This document shows, one piece after another, positions 43,911 through 54,575 of a stretch of 64,000 nucleotides of DNA. The notes beneath the pieces were generated by a model. That model had not been told where the DNA came from. It saw nothing but the letters and a program-made list of their open reading frames with translations, and did no database searches. The stretch is from contig NZ_ALCH01000001.1 of NCBI RefSeq assembly GCF_000279535.1, forward strand, positions 186,001 through 250,000, written 5' to 3'. This DNA comes from Streptococcus infantis SPAR10. GTDB lineage: Bacteria > Bacillota > Bacilli > Lactobacillales > Streptococcaceae. The number at the start of each line of letters is the position of its first letter. Within the stretch, counting starts at the first letter, position 1. The translations under genes and the position numbers were made by a program.

Positions 43911-45992
43911 ATGGCACGCGAATTTTCACTTGAAAAAACTCGTAATATCGGTATCATGGCTCACGTCGATGCTGGTAAAACAACTACAACTGAGCGTATT
44001 CTTTACTACACTGGTAAAATCCACAAAATCGGTGAAACTCACGAAGGTGCGTCTCAAATGGACTGGATGGAGCAAGAGCAAGAACGTGGTATCACTATCA
44101 CATCTGCTGCAACAACAGCTCAATGGAACAACCACCGCGTAAACATCATCGACACACCAGGACACGTGGACTTCACAATCGAAGTACAACGTTCTCTTCG
44201 TGTATTGGACGGTGCGGTTACAGTTCTTGACTCACAATCAGGTGTTGAGCCTCAAACTGAAACAGTTTGGCGTCAAGCAACTGAGTACGGGGTTCCACGT
44301 ATCGTATTTGCCAATAAAATGGACAAAATCGGTGCTGACTTCCTTTACTCAGTAAGCACACTTCACGATCGTCTTCAAGCAAATGCACACCCAATTCAAT
44401 TGCCAATCGGTGCTGAAGATGACTTCCGTGGAATCATCGACTTGATCAAGATGAAAGCTGAAATCTATACTAACGACCTTGGTACAGATATCCTTGAAGA
44501 AGATATTCCAGCTGAATACCTTGACCAAGCTCAAGAATACCGTGAAAAATTGGTTGAAGCAGTTGCTGAAACTGATGAAGAATTGATGATGAAATATCTC
44601 GAAGGTGAAGAAATCACTAACGAGGAATTGAAAGCTGGTATCCGTAAAGCGACTATCAACGTTGAATTCTACCCAGTACTTTGTGGTTCTGCCTTCAAGA
44701 ACAAGGGTGTTCAATTGATGCTTGATGCGGTTATCGACTACCTTCCAAGCCCACTTGATATCCCTGCGATCAAAGGTATCAACCCAGATACTGAAGAAGA
44801 AGAAACTCGACCAGCATCTGATGAAGAGCCATTTGCAGCTCTTGCCTTCAAGATCATGACTGACCCATTCGTAGGTCGTTTGACATTCTTCCGTGTTTAC
44901 TCAGGTGTTCTTCAATCAGGTTCTTACGTATTGAATACTTCTAAAGGTAAACGTGAACGTATCGGACGTATCCTTCAAATGCACGCTAACAGCCGTCAAG
45001 AAATCGACACTGTTTACTCAGGTGATATCGCTGCTGCCGTTGGTTTGAAAGACACTACAACTGGTGACTCATTGACAGATGAAAAAGCGAAAATCATCCT
45101 TGAGTCAATCAACGTTCCAGAACCAGTTATCCAATTGATGGTTGAGCCTAAATCTAAAGCAGACCAAGATAAGATGGGTATCGCCCTTCAAAAATTGGCT
45201 GAAGAAGATCCAACATTCCGCGTTGAAACTAACGTTGAAACTGGTGAAACAGTTATCTCTGGTATGGGTGAACTTCACCTTGACGTCCTTGTTGACCGTA
45301 TGCGTCGTGAGTTCAAAGTTGAAGCGAACGTAGGTGCTCCTCAAGTATCTTACCGTGAAACATTCCGCGCTTCTACTCAAGCACGTGGATTCTTCAAACG
45401 TCAGTCTGGTGGTAAAGGTCAATTCGGTGATGTATGGATTGAATTTACTCCAAACGAAGAAGGTAAAGGATTCGAATTCGAAAACGCAATCGTCGGTGGT
45501 GTGGTTCCTCGTGAATTTATCCCAGCGGTTGAAAAAGGTTTGGTAGAATCTATGGCTAACGGTGTTCTTGCTGGTTACCCAATGGTTGACGTTAAAGCTA
45601 AGCTTTACGATGGTTCATACCACGATGTCGACTCATCTGAAACTGCCTTCAAGATTGCTGCATCTCTTGCACTTAAAGAAGCTGCTAAGACTGCACAACC
45701 AGCTATCCTTGAGCCAATGATGCTTGTAACAATCACTGTTCCAGAAGAAAACCTTGGTGATGTTATGGGTCACGTAACTGCTCGTCGCGGACGTGTAGAT
45801 GGTATGGAAGCACACGGTAACAGCCAAATCGTTCGTGCTTACGTTCCACTTGCTGAAATGTTCGGTTATGCAACAGTTCTTCGTTCTGCATCACAAGGAC
45901 GTGGTACATTCATGATGGTATTCGACCACTACGAAGATGTACCTAAGTCAGTACAAGAAGAAATCATTAAGAAAAACAAAGGTGAAGAATAA
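43911..45992 (+). CDS. fusA: Elongation factor G
   Basis: This 693-residue translocation GTPase has G1 [14 protein letters not shown] near residues 17-30, switch [15 protein letters not shown]3 DTPGHVDF near 82, and NKMD near 136. Domains II-V continue to [17 protein letters not shown]. The reading frame extends upstream to 43833, but the true start is MAREFSLEK at 43911 behind ATAGGAGA, 37 nt after the promoter -10. It is highly codon-biased. Confidence 0.98.
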   Translation: MAREFSLEKTRNIGIMAHVDAGKTTTTERILYYTGKIHKIGETHEGASQMDWMEQEQERGITITSAATTAQWNNHRVNIIDTPGHVDFTIEVQRSLRVLDGAVTVLDSQSGVEPQTETVWRQATEYGVPRIVFANKMDKIGADFLYSVSTLHDRLQANAHPIQLPIGAEDDFRGIIDLIKMKAEIYTNDLGTDILEEDIPAEYLDQAQEYREKLVEAVAETDEELMMKYLEGEEITNEELKAGIRKATINVEFYPVLCGSAFKNKGVQLMLDAVIDYLPSPLDIPAIKGINPDTEEEETRPASDEEPFAALAFKIMTDPFVGRLTFFRVYSGVLQSGSYVLNTSKGKRERIGRILQMHANSRQEIDTVYSGDIAAAVGLKDTTTGDSLTDEKAKIILESINVPEPVIQLMVEPKSKADQDKMGIALQKLAEEDPTFRVETNVETGETVISGMGELHLDVLVDRMRREFKVEANVGAPQVSYRETFRASTQARGFFKRQSGGKGQFGDVWIEFTPNEEGKGFEFENAIVGGVVPREFIPAVEKGLVESMANGVLAGYPMVDVKAKLYDGSYHDVDSSETAFKIAASLALKEAAKTAQPAILEPMMLVTITVPEENLGDVMGHVTARRGRVDGMEAHGNSQIVRAYVPLAEMFGYATVLRSASQGRGTFMMVFDHYEDVPKSVQEEIIKKNKGEE

Positions 45993-46006
45993 TTCATCGT
46001 CACTTT

Positions 46007-46034
46007 AAAAGAAGTCACTTTGTGGCTTCTTTTT
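46007..46034 (+). terminator. Intrinsic terminator after fusA
   Basis: AAAAGAAGTCAC pairs with GTGGCTTCTTTT around a 3-nt loop, then TT. Confidence 0.85.
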
Positions 46035-46105
46035 CTGTTTAGTAGAAATAGCTAAAATTGCCTCAAATATGGTAAAATAGAAGGAGTATATTGTGAGGAA
46101 AATGG

Positions 46106-49100
46106 ATGTCAACCACTTTTGAAATTTTAATGAATCAGTTGGGAATTCCCGCTGAGATAAGAAATCATGAGGCCTTCTCCCAGGCTGAAATTGAACAAGT
46201 TATTGTACACAAGCAAAGTAACATTTGGGAGTTTCGTTTTGTCTTTGAGAATATTCTGCCCTTTGAACTCTTTTTAGCATTGAAGAAGGGATTGAAAGAA
46301 GAATTTTCAAAAACAGGAAATCAAGCGACTTTCGAGATTAAAACGAAAGATCAAGATTTTTCAAGAGAGCTTTTACAGGCCTACTATCGGGAGGCTTTTT
46401 CAGCTGGCCCTTGTTCTAGTCAAGGCTTTCGAACCATGTATCAGGATTTTCAGGTTCGATTTGAAAATGATCAGTTGATTATTGAGGCCTCTGAAGCAGC
46501 AGATACAGAGCATTTCAGAAAAAACCATTTGCCAAATCTTAGTAAACAACTTGAGCTCTTTGGTTTTCCTAAATTAACCTTCCGATTGGAAAAAAATGAG
46601 GACCTGACCAAGGAAGAACAAGAAGCCTTCCATACAGAGAATCAAATGATTGTTCAGGCTGCCAATGATGAGACCCTTCGAGCTATGGAACAGTTAGAAC
46701 AGATGGCACCGCCACCTCCAGTTGAGGACAAACCTGTCTTTGATTTCCAAGCCAAGAAGGCAGCTGCCAAGCCTAAACTCGACAAGGCAGAGATAACTCC
46801 AATGATTGAGGTCAATACCGAAGAAAATCGACTGGTTTTTGAAGGGGTTGTCTTTGATGTGGAACATAAAGTGACTAGAACGGGTCGTGTCTTGATTAAT
46901 TTCAAGATGACTGACTATACGTCTAGTTTCTCTATGCAAAAATGGGTCAAAAATGAAGAGGAAGCTCAGAAGTTTGATATCATCAAGAAAAATTCATGGC
47001 TCCGTGTTCGTGGAAATGTCGAGGTCAATAATTTCACACGAGATTTGACCATGAATGTACAAGATGTGCAGGAAGTAGTCCACTATGAACGTAAGGATTT
47101 GATGCCAGAAGGCGAGCGTCGTGTTGAGTTTCATGCCCATACCAATATGTCGACTATGGATGCTCTTCCTGAGGTTGAGGAAATCGTTGGAACAGCAGCA
47201 AAATGGGGTCATAAAGCAGTAGCAATCACAGACCACGGAAATGTTCAATCCTTCCCTCATGGTTATAAGGCAGCCAAGAAAGCTGGTATTCAGCTCATTT
47301 ATGGAATGGAAGCCAATATCGTAGAAGACCGTGTTCCTATCGTCTATAACGAAGTGGAGATGGATCTTTCTGAAGCTACCTATGTAGTCTTTGACGTGGA
47401 AACGACGGGTCTATCTGCTATCTATAATGATTTGATTCAGGTGGCAGCTTCCAAGATGTATAAGGGCAATATCATTGCCGAATTTGATGAATTTATCAAT
47501 CCAGGGCATCCTTTGTCAGCTTTTACAACTGAATTGACAGGAATTACGGATGACCATGTAAAAAATGCTAAACCCTTAGTTCAAGTTCTGAAAGAATTCC
47601 AAGAATTCTGTAAAGATACCGTTCTTGTAGCCCATAATGCAAGCTTTGACGTTGGCTTTATGAATGCCAACTATGAGCGTCACGGTCTTCCAAAAATTAC
47701 TCAACCTGTCATCGATACGCTAGAGTTCGCTAGAAATCTCTATCCTGAGTACAAACGCCATGGTTTGGGCCCCTTGACCAAACGTTTTGGCGTAGCTCTA
47801 GAACACCACCATATGGCCAACTATGATGCGGAAGCAACTGGTCGTCTGCTCTTTATCTTTATCAAAGAAGTAGCAGAAAAACACGGTGTGACAGACTTAG
47901 CACGATTAAACCTTGATTTAATCAGTCCAGACTCTTATAAAAAAGCTCGAGTCAAGCATGCGACCATCTATGTGAAAAATCAAGTGGGCTTAAAAAATAT
48001 CTTTAAGCTGGTTTCCCTTTCTAATACCCAGTATTTTGAAGGAGTTCCACGGATTCCACGTACGGTGCTGGATGCCCATCGAGAAGGTTTGATCTTAGGT
48101 TCAGCCTGTACGGAAGGGGAAGTCTTTGATGCAGTCGTATCACAAGGTGTAGATGCGGCAGTCGAAGTAGCTAAATACTATGATTTTATCGAGGTAATGC
48201 CACCAGCTATCTATGCACCTCTGATTGCCAAAGAGCAGGTCAAGGATATGGAGGAGCTTCAGACCATTATCAAGAGCTTGATAGAGGTTGGAGAGCGTCT
48301 CGGTAAGCCAGTCCTTGCGACAGGAAATGTCCACTACATCGAACCAGAGGATGAGATTTATCGGGAGATCATCGTACGAAGTCTAGGTCAGGGAGCCATG
48401 ATTAACCGAACTATCGGTCATGGAGAAGCTGCCCAACCAGCTCCGCTACCAAAGGCACACTTCAGAACGACCAATGAAATGTTGGATGAATTTGCCTTTC
48501 TAGGGGAAGACTTGGCTCGCAAGATTGTCATTGAAAATACCAATGCCTTAGCAGAAATTTTTGAGCCTGTTGAGGTCGTTAAAGGTGACTTGTACACACC
48601 TTTTATCGACCAAGCCGAAGAAACAGTTGCCGAATTAACCTATAAAAAAGCTTTTGAAATCTATGGAAATCCTCTGCCAGATATCGTTGATCTGCGGATT
48701 GAAAAAGAACTAACCTCTATCCTGGGGAATGGATTTGCCGTGATCTATCTGGCTTCCCAGATGCTAGTGCATCGTTCCAATGAACGAGGTTACTTGGTTG
48801 GTTCCCGTGGGTCTGTTGGATCCAGTTTCGTTGCGACCATGATTGGGATCACCGAGGTGAATCCTCTCTCTCCTCACTATGTCTGTGGTCAGTGTCAGTA
48901 CAGTGAGTTTATCACGGATGGTTCCTACGGTTCAGGATTTGATATGCCGAATAAGGACTGTCCAAACTGTGGCCACAAACTCAGCAAGAATGGACAGGAT
49001 ATTCCTTTCGAGACCTTCCTTGGTTTTGATGGGGATAAGGTACCTGATATTGATTTGAACTTCTCTGGTGAGGATCAACCAAGCGCCCACTTGGATGTTC

Positions 49101-50500
49101 GTGATATCTTTGGGGAAGAATATGCCTTCCGTGCAGGAACGGTTGGTACGGTGGCTGCTAAAACAGCCTATGGATTTGTCAAAGGTTACGAGCGTGACTA
49201 TGGCAAATTCTACCGAGAAGCTGAAGTAGAGCGCCTTGCCCAAGGGGCTGCCGGTGTCAAACGGACGACTGGTCAGCACCCAGGAGGAATCGTTGTTATC
49301 CCTAACTATATGGATGTCTATGACTTTACTCCGGTACAGTATCCTGCAGATGATGTCACTGCTGAATGGCAGACCACTCACTTTAACTTCCACGATATTG
49401 ATGAGAACGTCCTCAAGCTCGATGTCCTAGGACATGATGATCCGACTATGATTCGGAAATTGCAGGACTTGTCTGGGATTGACCCTAATGAAATCCCTAT
49501 GGATGATGAAGGCGTGATGGCCCTCTTTTCTGGGACGGATGTGCTAGGTGTGACTCCTGAACAAATCGGGACGCCGACGGGTATGCTGGGGATTCCAGAA
49601 TTTGGAACCAACTTTGTTCGAGGGATGGTTGATGAAACTCATCCGACGACCTTTGCGGAGTTGCTTCAGCTTTCTGGTTTGTCTCACGGTACAGATGTAT
49701 GGTTGGGAAATGCCCAGGACTTGATTAAGACTGGAATTGCAGACCTTTCAACTGTTATCGGATGTCGGGATGACATCATGGTTTACCTCATGCACGCTGG
49801 TCTAGATCCAAAGATGGCCTTTACCATCATGGAGCGAGTGCGTAAGGGCTTGTGGCTTAAAATCTCAGAAGAAGAGCGCAATGGTTATATCGAAGCCATG
49901 AAGGCCAACAATGTGCCTGAGTGGTATATCGAATCTTGTGGAAAAATCAAGTACATGTTCCCTAAAGCCCATGCGGCAGCCTACGTTATGATGGCCCTTC
50001 GCGTGGCCTACTTCAAGGTTCACCATCCGATTTATTATTACTGTGCTTACTTCTCCATCCGTGCTAAGGCCTTTGATATCAAGACCATGGGGGCAGGCTT
50101 GGATGCTATCAAACGCAAGATGCAAGAAATTGCTGAAAAGCGTAAGAACAATGAAGCTTCCAACGTAGAAATTGACCTCTACACAACACTTGAAATCGTC
50201 AATGAGATGTGGGAACGTGGCTTTAAGTTCGGCAAATTGGACCTCTATCGCAGTGATGCGACTGAATTCATCATCGATGGAGACACCCTTATCCCACCAT
50301 TTGTAGCGATGGATGGTCTGGGAGAGAACGTTGCCAAGCAACTGGTTCGTGCCCGTCAAGAGGGAGAATTTCTCTCTAAAACTGAACTCCGCAAGCGTGG
50401 AGGACTCTCATCAACCTTGGTTGAAAAGATGGATGAAATGGGCATTCTCGGCAATATGCCAGAGGACAATCAGTTGAGTTTGTTTGATGATTTGTTTTAA
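46106..50500 (+). CDS. polC: DNA polymerase III alpha subunit, PolC type
   Basis: This 1464-residue replicative polymerase of low-GC Gram-positives has an N-terminal region and OB fold to about residue 330. A PHP domain starts [15 protein letters not shown] near 340. The inserted DnaQ-type 3'-5' exonuclease has [11 protein letters not shown] near 430. A Cys4 zinc site (CGQCQYSEF...CPNCGH) is near 930-955, and the catalytic acidic motif PDIDLNFSG is near 975. It ends with the clamp-binding tail [15 protein letters not shown] precedes the ATG at 46106; an out-of-frame ATG at 46102 is ignored. A weak promoter (TATGGTAAAAT) lies upstream. Confidence 0.98.
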   Translation: MSTTFEILMNQLGIPAEIRNHEAFSQAEIEQVIVHKQSNIWEFRFVFENILPFELFLALKKGLKEEFSKTGNQATFEIKTKDQDFSRELLQAYYREAFSAGPCSSQGFRTMYQDFQVRFENDQLIIEASEAADTEHFRKNHLPNLSKQLELFGFPKLTFRLEKNEDLTKEEQEAFHTENQMIVQAANDETLRAMEQLEQMAPPPPVEDKPVFDFQAKKAAAKPKLDKAEITPMIEVNTEENRLVFEGVVFDVEHKVTRTGRVLINFKMTDYTSSFSMQKWVKNEEEAQKFDIIKKNSWLRVRGNVEVNNFTRDLTMNVQDVQEVVHYERKDLMPEGERRVEFHAHTNMSTMDALPEVEEIVGTAAKWGHKAVAITDHGNVQSFPHGYKAAKKAGIQLIYGMEANIVEDRVPIVYNEVEMDLSEATYVVFDVETTGLSAIYNDLIQVAASKMYKGNIIAEFDEFINPGHPLSAFTTELTGITDDHVKNAKPLVQVLKEFQEFCKDTVLVAHNASFDVGFMNANYERHGLPKITQPVIDTLEFARNLYPEYKRHGLGPLTKRFGVALEHHHMANYDAEATGRLLFIFIKEVAEKHGVTDLARLNLDLISPDSYKKARVKHATIYVKNQVGLKNIFKLVSLSNTQYFEGVPRIPRTVLDAHREGLILGSACTEGEVFDAVVSQGVDAAVEVAKYYDFIEVMPPAIYAPLIAKEQVKDMEELQTIIKSLIEVGERLGKPVLATGNVHYIEPEDEIYREIIVRSLGQGAMINRTIGHGEAAQPAPLPKAHFRTTNEMLDEFAFLGEDLARKIVIENTNALAEIFEPVEVVKGDLYTPFIDQAEETVAELTYKKAFEIYGNPLPDIVDLRIEKELTSILGNGFAVIYLASQMLVHRSNERGYLVGSRGSVGSSFVATMIGITEVNPLSPHYVCGQCQYSEFITDGSYGSGFDMPNKDCPNCGHKLSKNGQDIPFETFLGFDGDKVPDIDLNFSGEDQPSAHLDVRDIFGEEYAFRAGTVGTVAAKTAYGFVKGYERDYGKFYREAEVERLAQGAAGVKRTTGQHPGGIVVIPNYMDVYDFTPVQYPADDVTAEWQTTHFNFHDIDENVLKLDVLGHDDPTMIRKLQDLSGIDPNEIPMDDEGVMALFSGTDVLGVTPEQIGTPTGMLGIPEFGTNFVRGMVDETHPTTFAELLQLSGLSHGTDVWLGNAQDLIKTGIADLSTVIGCRDDIMVYLMHAGLDPKMAFTIMERVRKGLWLKISEEERNGYIEAMKANNVPEWYIESCGKIKYMFPKAHAAAYVMMALRVAYFKVHHPIYYYCAYFSIRAKAFDIKTMGAGLDAIKRKMQEIAEKRKNNEASNVEIDLYTTLEIVNEMWERGFKFGKLDLYRSDATEFIIDGDTLIPPFVAMDGLGENVAKQLVRARQEGEFLSKTELRKRGGLSSTLVEKMDEMGILGNMPEDNQLSLFDDLF

Positions 50501-50522
50501 GAGTTAGAACGGAGGATATTTC

Positions 50523-50675
50523 ATGAAACTAAGAATTTTTGCGGAAGACAAGCCGGCTGAGAAGGTATTTGAATATCAATTGGAACTTGCTGATCAGACA
50601 ATTCTTATATCGACAGCTCTTTTGTCTGGCGCCATTGCTTTAGCAGGATTATTTTCTGCTTTGAAAGAAAAATAA
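50523..50675 (+). CDS. 50-residue single-helix peptide between polC and pepS
   Basis: The ORF starts MKLRIFAEDKPAEKVFEYQL, with an acidic front half, then one hydrophobic helix (about residues 26-46, TILISTALLSGAIALAGLFSAL) and KEK at the end. CGGAGGA lies 7 nt before the ATG. It sits 22 nt after polC and 20 nt before pepS in the same direction, so it is translated within that transcript if at all. No family is recognised. The strong ribosome site and gene-like packing argue that it is real. Confidence 0.7.
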   Translation: MKLRIFAEDKPAEKVFEYQLELADQTILISTALLSGAIALAGLFSALKEK

Positions 50676-50695
50676 AAATAGAAAAGAGAAACAAG

Positions 50696-51937
50696 ATGGT
50701 TTTACCAAATTTTAAAGAAAATCTAGAAAAATACGCTAAGCTTTTGGTTGCAAACGGAGTTAACGTGCAACCTGGTCATACCTTGGCTCTCTCTATCGAT
50801 GTGGAGCAACGCGAGTTGGCTCACTTAATTGTCAAAGAAGCCTATGCCTTGGGTGCGCATGAGGTCATCGTTCAGTGGACAGATGATGTGATTAACCGTG
50901 AGAAATTCCTCCATGCTCCGATGGAGCGTTTGGACAATGTACCAGAATACAAGATTGCTGAGATGAACTACCTTCTTGAAAACAAAGCAAGTCGTCTTGG
51001 TGTCCGTTCGTCTGACCCAGGTGCCTTGAACGGAGTGGACGCTGAAAAGCTTTCAGCTTCTGCTAAAGCTATGGGAATTGCTATGAAGCCAATGCGTATC
51101 GCAACTCAATCCAACAAGGTTAGCTGGACAGTTGCAGCAGCAGCTGGTACAGAGTGGGCTAAGAAGGTCTTTCCGAATGCTGCGAGCGACGAAGAAGCAG
51201 TAGACCTCCTTTGGGAGCAAATCTTCAAAACTTGCCGTATCTACGAAGAAGATCCAGTTAAAGCTTGGGAAGAACATGCAGCTATCTTGAAGAGCAAGGC
51301 GGAAATGCTCAACAAAGAGCAATTCTCAGCTCTTCACTACACTGCCCCTGGAACAGACTTGACACTTGGCTTGCCTAAGAACCACGTTTGGGAATCAGCT
51401 GGAGCCATCAATGCTCAAGGCGAAGGTTTCTTGCCAAATATGCCAACAGAAGAAGTCTTTACAGCTCCTGACTTCCGTCGTGCAGATGGTTATGTAACAT
51501 CTACGAAACCTCTTAGCTACAATGGAAATATCATCGAAGGCATCAAGGTGACCTTTGAAAATGGTCAAATCGTTGATATCACAGCTGAAAAGGGTGATCA
51601 AGTAATGAAGGATCTCGTCTTTAAGAATGCTGGTGCGCGTGCCTTGGGTGAATGTGCCTTGGTACCAGATCCAAGCCCAATTTCACAGTCAGGTATTACC
51701 TTCTTTAACACTCTTTTCGATGAGAACGCTTCTAACCACTTAGCTATCGGTGCAGCCTATGCAACGAGCGTTGTTGGTGGAGCAGAGATGAGCGAAGAAG
51801 AACTGGAAGCTGCAGGACTCAACCGTTCAGATGTTCACGTTGACTTTATGATTGGTTCTAACCAAATGGATATCGATGGTATCCGTGAGGATGGGACACG
51901 CGTTCCACTCTTCCGCAATGGAGATTGGGCAATTTAA
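50696..51937 (+). CDS. pepS: Aminopeptidase PepS (M29 family)
   Basis: This 413-residue cytoplasmic metallo-aminopeptidase starts MVLPNFKENLEKYAKLLVANGVNVQPG. Conserved M29 blocks include FTAPDFRRADGYVTSTKPLSYNG, the metal-site region ARALGECALVPDPSPISQSGITFFNTLFDENASNHLAIGAAY and DVHVDFMIGS. It trims N-terminal residues from peptides. AAAGAG precedes the ATG. It is followed 9 nt later by a GlsB-like gene. This polC-pepS order is conserved in streptococci. Confidence 0.95.
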   Translation: MVLPNFKENLEKYAKLLVANGVNVQPGHTLALSIDVEQRELAHLIVKEAYALGAHEVIVQWTDDVINREKFLHAPMERLDNVPEYKIAEMNYLLENKASRLGVRSSDPGALNGVDAEKLSASAKAMGIAMKPMRIATQSNKVSWTVAAAAGTEWAKKVFPNAASDEEAVDLLWEQIFKTCRIYEEDPVKAWEEHAAILKSKAEMLNKEQFSALHYTAPGTDLTLGLPKNHVWESAGAINAQGEGFLPNMPTEEVFTAPDFRRADGYVTSTKPLSYNGNIIEGIKVTFENGQIVDITAEKGDQVMKDLVFKNAGARALGECALVPDPSPISQSGITFFNTLFDENASNHLAIGAAYATSVVGGAEMSEEELEAAGLNRSDVHVDFMIGSNQMDIDGIREDGTRVPLFRNGDWAI

Positions 51938-51946
51938 GGAGAAACT

Positions 51947-52177
51947 ATGCTTGGAAGTATGTTTGTCGGTCTTTTGATCGGACTATTAGCAGGAGCTATC
52001 ACCAATCGTGGAGAACGGATGGGATGCTTCGGGAAAATGTTCCTGGGTTGGATTGGTGCTTTCCTGGGTCAAATGCTTTTTGGAACTTGGGGGCCTATCT
52101 TAGCTGATACGGCTATCATCCCATCAGTTTTAGGAGCCATGATTTTATTAGCCATTTTTTGGAAAAAAGACAGCTAG
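51947..52177 (+). CDS. GlsB/YeaQ/YmgE family membrane protein, second copy
   Basis: This 76-residue, three-helix, Gly-rich protein starts MLGSMFVGLLIGLLAGAITNRGERMGC with FGTWGPILADTAIIPSVLGA. It is clearly homologous to the product at 25160-25399, including the LLGTWGP/FGTWGP block. AAGGAG lies 7 nt before the ATG. It is in an operon with pepS. The function of the family is unknown. Confidence 0.9.
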   Translation: MLGSMFVGLLIGLLAGAITNRGERMGCFGKMFLGWIGAFLGQMLFGTWGPILADTAIIPSVLGAMILLAIFWKKDS

Positions 52178-52212
52178 TTTTAACTTGCTAGAACAGATAG
52201 AGAGGTTGGAAC

Positions 52213-52265
52213 TGTTGAACTGCACCCCAAAAGCTAGACCAAAAAATCTATTTTGGGGTGTTTTT
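52213..52265 (+). repeat. IS-terminus-like inverted repeat acting as terminator
   Basis: TTGAACTGCACCCCAAAAG...TAGA pairs with TCTATTTTGGGGTG, followed by TTTTTATTTT. It is a close relative of 27761-27812. There is no transposase nearby. It lies exactly at the border of the AT-rich defence-like pair. Confidence 0.55.
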
Positions 52266-52289
52266 ATTTTAAAAAATTATGTCTTATTC

Positions 52290-52343
52290 TTGCATTGACT
52301 GAATATTTATCGTATAATTGAATAAGCCGTAATTTTTTTACGG
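52290..52343 (+). promoter_or_regulatory. Promoter and leader hairpin of the AAA/TOPRIM pair
   Basis: TTGCAT, a 17-nt spacer and TATAAT (52313-52318). Right after the start point, CCGTAA-TTTTT-TTACGG (52328-52343) forms a small hairpin before the AAAGGAGG ribosome site. It might attenuate or tune expression. Confidence 0.6.
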
Positions 52344-52359
52344 TTAAAGGAGGGATAGC

Positions 52360-53478
52360 ATGTTACAAAAATTTAAGGTAAAAGGTTTTAAAAATTTTGC
52401 ATCACAAATTGAGTTTGATTTAACAGCTGGAAATTATTCGTTTAATAATAGTATTGTAAAAAACAATATTCTTTCTACTGCGGTTATATATGGAGATAAC
52501 GCTTCAGGCAAATCAAACTTAGGTTTAGCTATCATGGATATTATAACTCATCTAACAGATAATGAAAAAAATAGTAAGGATTATAAAAAACATTTCCTAA
52601 ATTTAGAAACTATGCCTAAGTTTGCTGAGTTTGAATATACGTTTAACATTAGTAATCATATTGTCCAATATAAATATTGTAAAAAAAGTTACGATGACAT
52701 TTTATATGAAGAATTATATATAGATGGTGATATGCTTATCTTGTATGATAAGGATGAACAAATCAAGACTATTAATTTAAAAAATGGTAATGAAATTAAC
52801 TTTGATAAATTACGAAGCGATCAGTCACTAGTAAAACTTGCTTATATTTATTCAACAGGTATAGACAATGTTGAAGAATCAAAGGATGATATTTTTAATA
52901 AATTTATAGAATTCGTTGATTCAATGTTATCTTTTGATTCAATATATGGGAATCATTATCAAGGATATACAACAGGTAATGGTGGTATCGCAACAACAAT
53001 TATTGAAAAAAATAAAATAAAAGAATATCAAGAATTTCTATCTGATTTGGGTATCAAATATAACTTATTTGAAAAGGAAGTCGACGATACTAAATATATA
53101 TATGTGAAGTTTCCTTCAGGAAGAGAGGCTAACTTTTTTAGTATTATGTCGAAGGGAACTGTTGCTTTATCTCTATTTTATATGTGGTATATGCAAATGG
53201 TGGATGGTATTAATTTTATATTTATAGATGAGTTTGATTCTTATTTCCATCATGAAGTTTCTAGAAAATTAATTAAAAAACTTAAAGAATCTTCTAGTCA
53301 AATTATTCTAACTACACATAATACAGCCAATATGTCTAATGCAATTTTAAGACCTGATAGTTATTTTACTATTTCGCATAATAAAATTGCTAATATAGCA
53401 GATCGTTCAGGTCGTGAAATTCGTCAAGCACAAAATATAGAAAAAATGTATCGAGCAGGTAGTTTTGATAATGAGTAA
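52360..53478 (+). CDS. AAA15/AAA21-type ATPase of a putative two-gene defence system (AbiL/RloA- or OLD-like)
   Basis: This 372-residue SMC/OLD-like ATPase starts MLQKFKVKGFKNF. It has Walker A YGDNASGKSN (about 44-53), an ABC-like signature IMSKGTVALS near 265, Walker B FIFIDEFDSYFHHE (286-299) and an H-loop LTTHNT near 320. Such ATPases pair with a nuclease-like partner in abortive-infection systems (AbiLi/RloA, PARIS AriA, Septu and others). The following gene encodes such a partner with an 8-nt overlap. The pair is far more AT-rich than its neighbours, suggesting transfer. Family membership is clear; the exact system is not. Confidence 0.82.
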   Translation: MLQKFKVKGFKNFASQIEFDLTAGNYSFNNSIVKNNILSTAVIYGDNASGKSNLGLAIMDIITHLTDNEKNSKDYKKHFLNLETMPKFAEFEYTFNISNHIVQYKYCKKSYDDILYEELYIDGDMLILYDKDEQIKTINLKNGNEINFDKLRSDQSLVKLAYIYSTGIDNVEESKDDIFNKFIEFVDSMLSFDSIYGNHYQGYTTGNGGIATTIIEKNKIKEYQEFLSDLGIKYNLFEKEVDDTKYIYVKFPSGREANFFSIMSKGTVALSLFYMWYMQMVDGINFIFIDEFDSYFHHEVSRKLIKKLKESSSQIILTTHNTANMSNAILRPDSYFTISHNKIANIADRSGREIRQAQNIEKMYRAGSFDNE

Positions 53479-54289
53479 TATTTTATTTATTGTTGAAGGT
53501 GTGGTAGATGAGCCAAAATATATGGAACAATTTATCAAATATCACCAAGAATGTATGAGAAAAAATGGGAATAGTGTTACTCCAATTATTGTTCAGAGTT
53601 ATGGAACATTAATATATGATTTATATAAAAAAATCTCTGAGAATCGGGTAGAGGATGAATTTGAAACTATTCCTCTTTTACTAAACATATTAAAATCAAA
53701 AAAAATAGAATATAATTCTAAATTAGAAGATTACGAGAAGTTTTCTGATATTTTTCTTTTTTTCGACTTAGATGCGCACCACTATTACAAGAAAAATGAT
53801 CGGAATGATTTAGTTTATAAGAAGATTAATGAACTTTTGTCCATTTTTAATGAATCAACTGATAAAGGCAAGTTATTAATTAGTTATCCAATGTTTGAAG
53901 CAATTAAATGTTTTAATGATGATTGTATAGATGGATATGATGTCTTGCTACATCTATTTAGAATTTATGATGTTAAAGAGAGAGGTAGAACAACTTTTAA
54001 AGATAAATATAAAAATATAACTTCGAGTCAGTATAATAATCCGATTTATGATGAGTTGAAGATTGAAAAGCTAGTTAAATACTTTATTTACTGTTCATTG
54101 TCTTTAGTTGGTAATAAAAATGAAATTGCGAATTCTAGTGCTATATTTTCAAATCAATTTACAAAGTACATTAATCCGCAAGATAAAGTTGTCATTTTAT
54201 CAGCATTTCCTCATTTTATAGTTGAAATATTTGGGATAGATCAATATTTCGAAAAAGAATGTCAATATAAATTAAAAGATATTTCATAG
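53471..54289 (+). CDS. TOPRIM/RloB-like partner of the ATPase
   Basis: This 272-residue soluble protein begins MSNILFIVEGVVDEPKYMEQF: a beta strand then Glu9, and E-P-x-Y as in AbiLii/RloB proteins. FLFFDLDAHHYY (Asp99, Asp101) looks like the TOPRIM DxD, and SYPMFEAIKCF at about 140-151 resembles the conserved P-x-x-E segment of such proteins. These acidic residues suggest a metal-dependent nuclease or primase-like fold. A TTG at 53465 extends the frame, but ATG at 53471 overlapping the ATPase stop is preferred. The assignment rests on motif pattern and gene pairing. Confidence 0.72.
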   Translation: MSNILFIVEGVVDEPKYMEQFIKYHQECMRKNGNSVTPIIVQSYGTLIYDLYKKISENRVEDEFETIPLLLNILKSKKIEYNSKLEDYEKFSDIFLFFDLDAHHYYKKNDRNDLVYKKINELLSIFNESTDKGKLLISYPMFEAIKCFNDDCIDGYDVLLHLFRIYDVKERGRTTFKDKYKNITSSQYNNPIYDELKIEKLVKYFIYCSLSLVGNKNEIANSSAIFSNQFTKYINPQDKVVILSAFPHFIVEIFGIDQYFEKECQYKLKDIS

Positions 54290-54440
54290 CGAGATTGGAA
54301 TTTGTTACTGATTTGCAAAGAAAAAATATGTTATAAAAGACATGTTGAAGTGCTTTCCAAAAGTTAGAGAGAATTATTATTATTTTTGAATCACTCTTAC
54401 AATATAAGTCATTTAATAGCTTGTATAATAATAAAGATTA

Positions 54441-54472
54441 AAGGAGGTTGGAATTGTTTCAACCTCTTTTTA
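54441..54472 (+). terminator. Terminator after the AAA/TOPRIM pair
   Basis: AGGTTGGAA pairs with TTTCAACCT around a short loop, with a TCTTTT tail. It lies about 150 nt after the stop; the DNA in between is AT-rich and empty. Confidence 0.75.
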
Positions 54473-54540
54473 AAGTGCTAGATAAAGTCCTTTGAAAGCA
54501 CTCATCTAAGCTTAGCCACAGAGCTTTCAGTGACTGTTCC

Positions 54541-54569
54541 TTTTTATATTGCCTCAAGTATGGTACAAT
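54541..54569 (+). promoter_or_regulatory. Promoter giving a leaderless LysR mRNA
   Basis: TTTTTA, a 17-nt spacer and TACAAT with extended TGG-TACAAT; the -10 is followed by AAAAGC and then the ATG, so the start point coincides with the start codon. Confidence 0.65.
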
Positions 54570-54575
54570 AAAAGC

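Noticed and set aside
51925-52107. 60-codon ORF overlapping pepS and the second GlsB gene
   Set aside because: It is another frame of the pepS end and the GlsB gene, without its own ribosome site.
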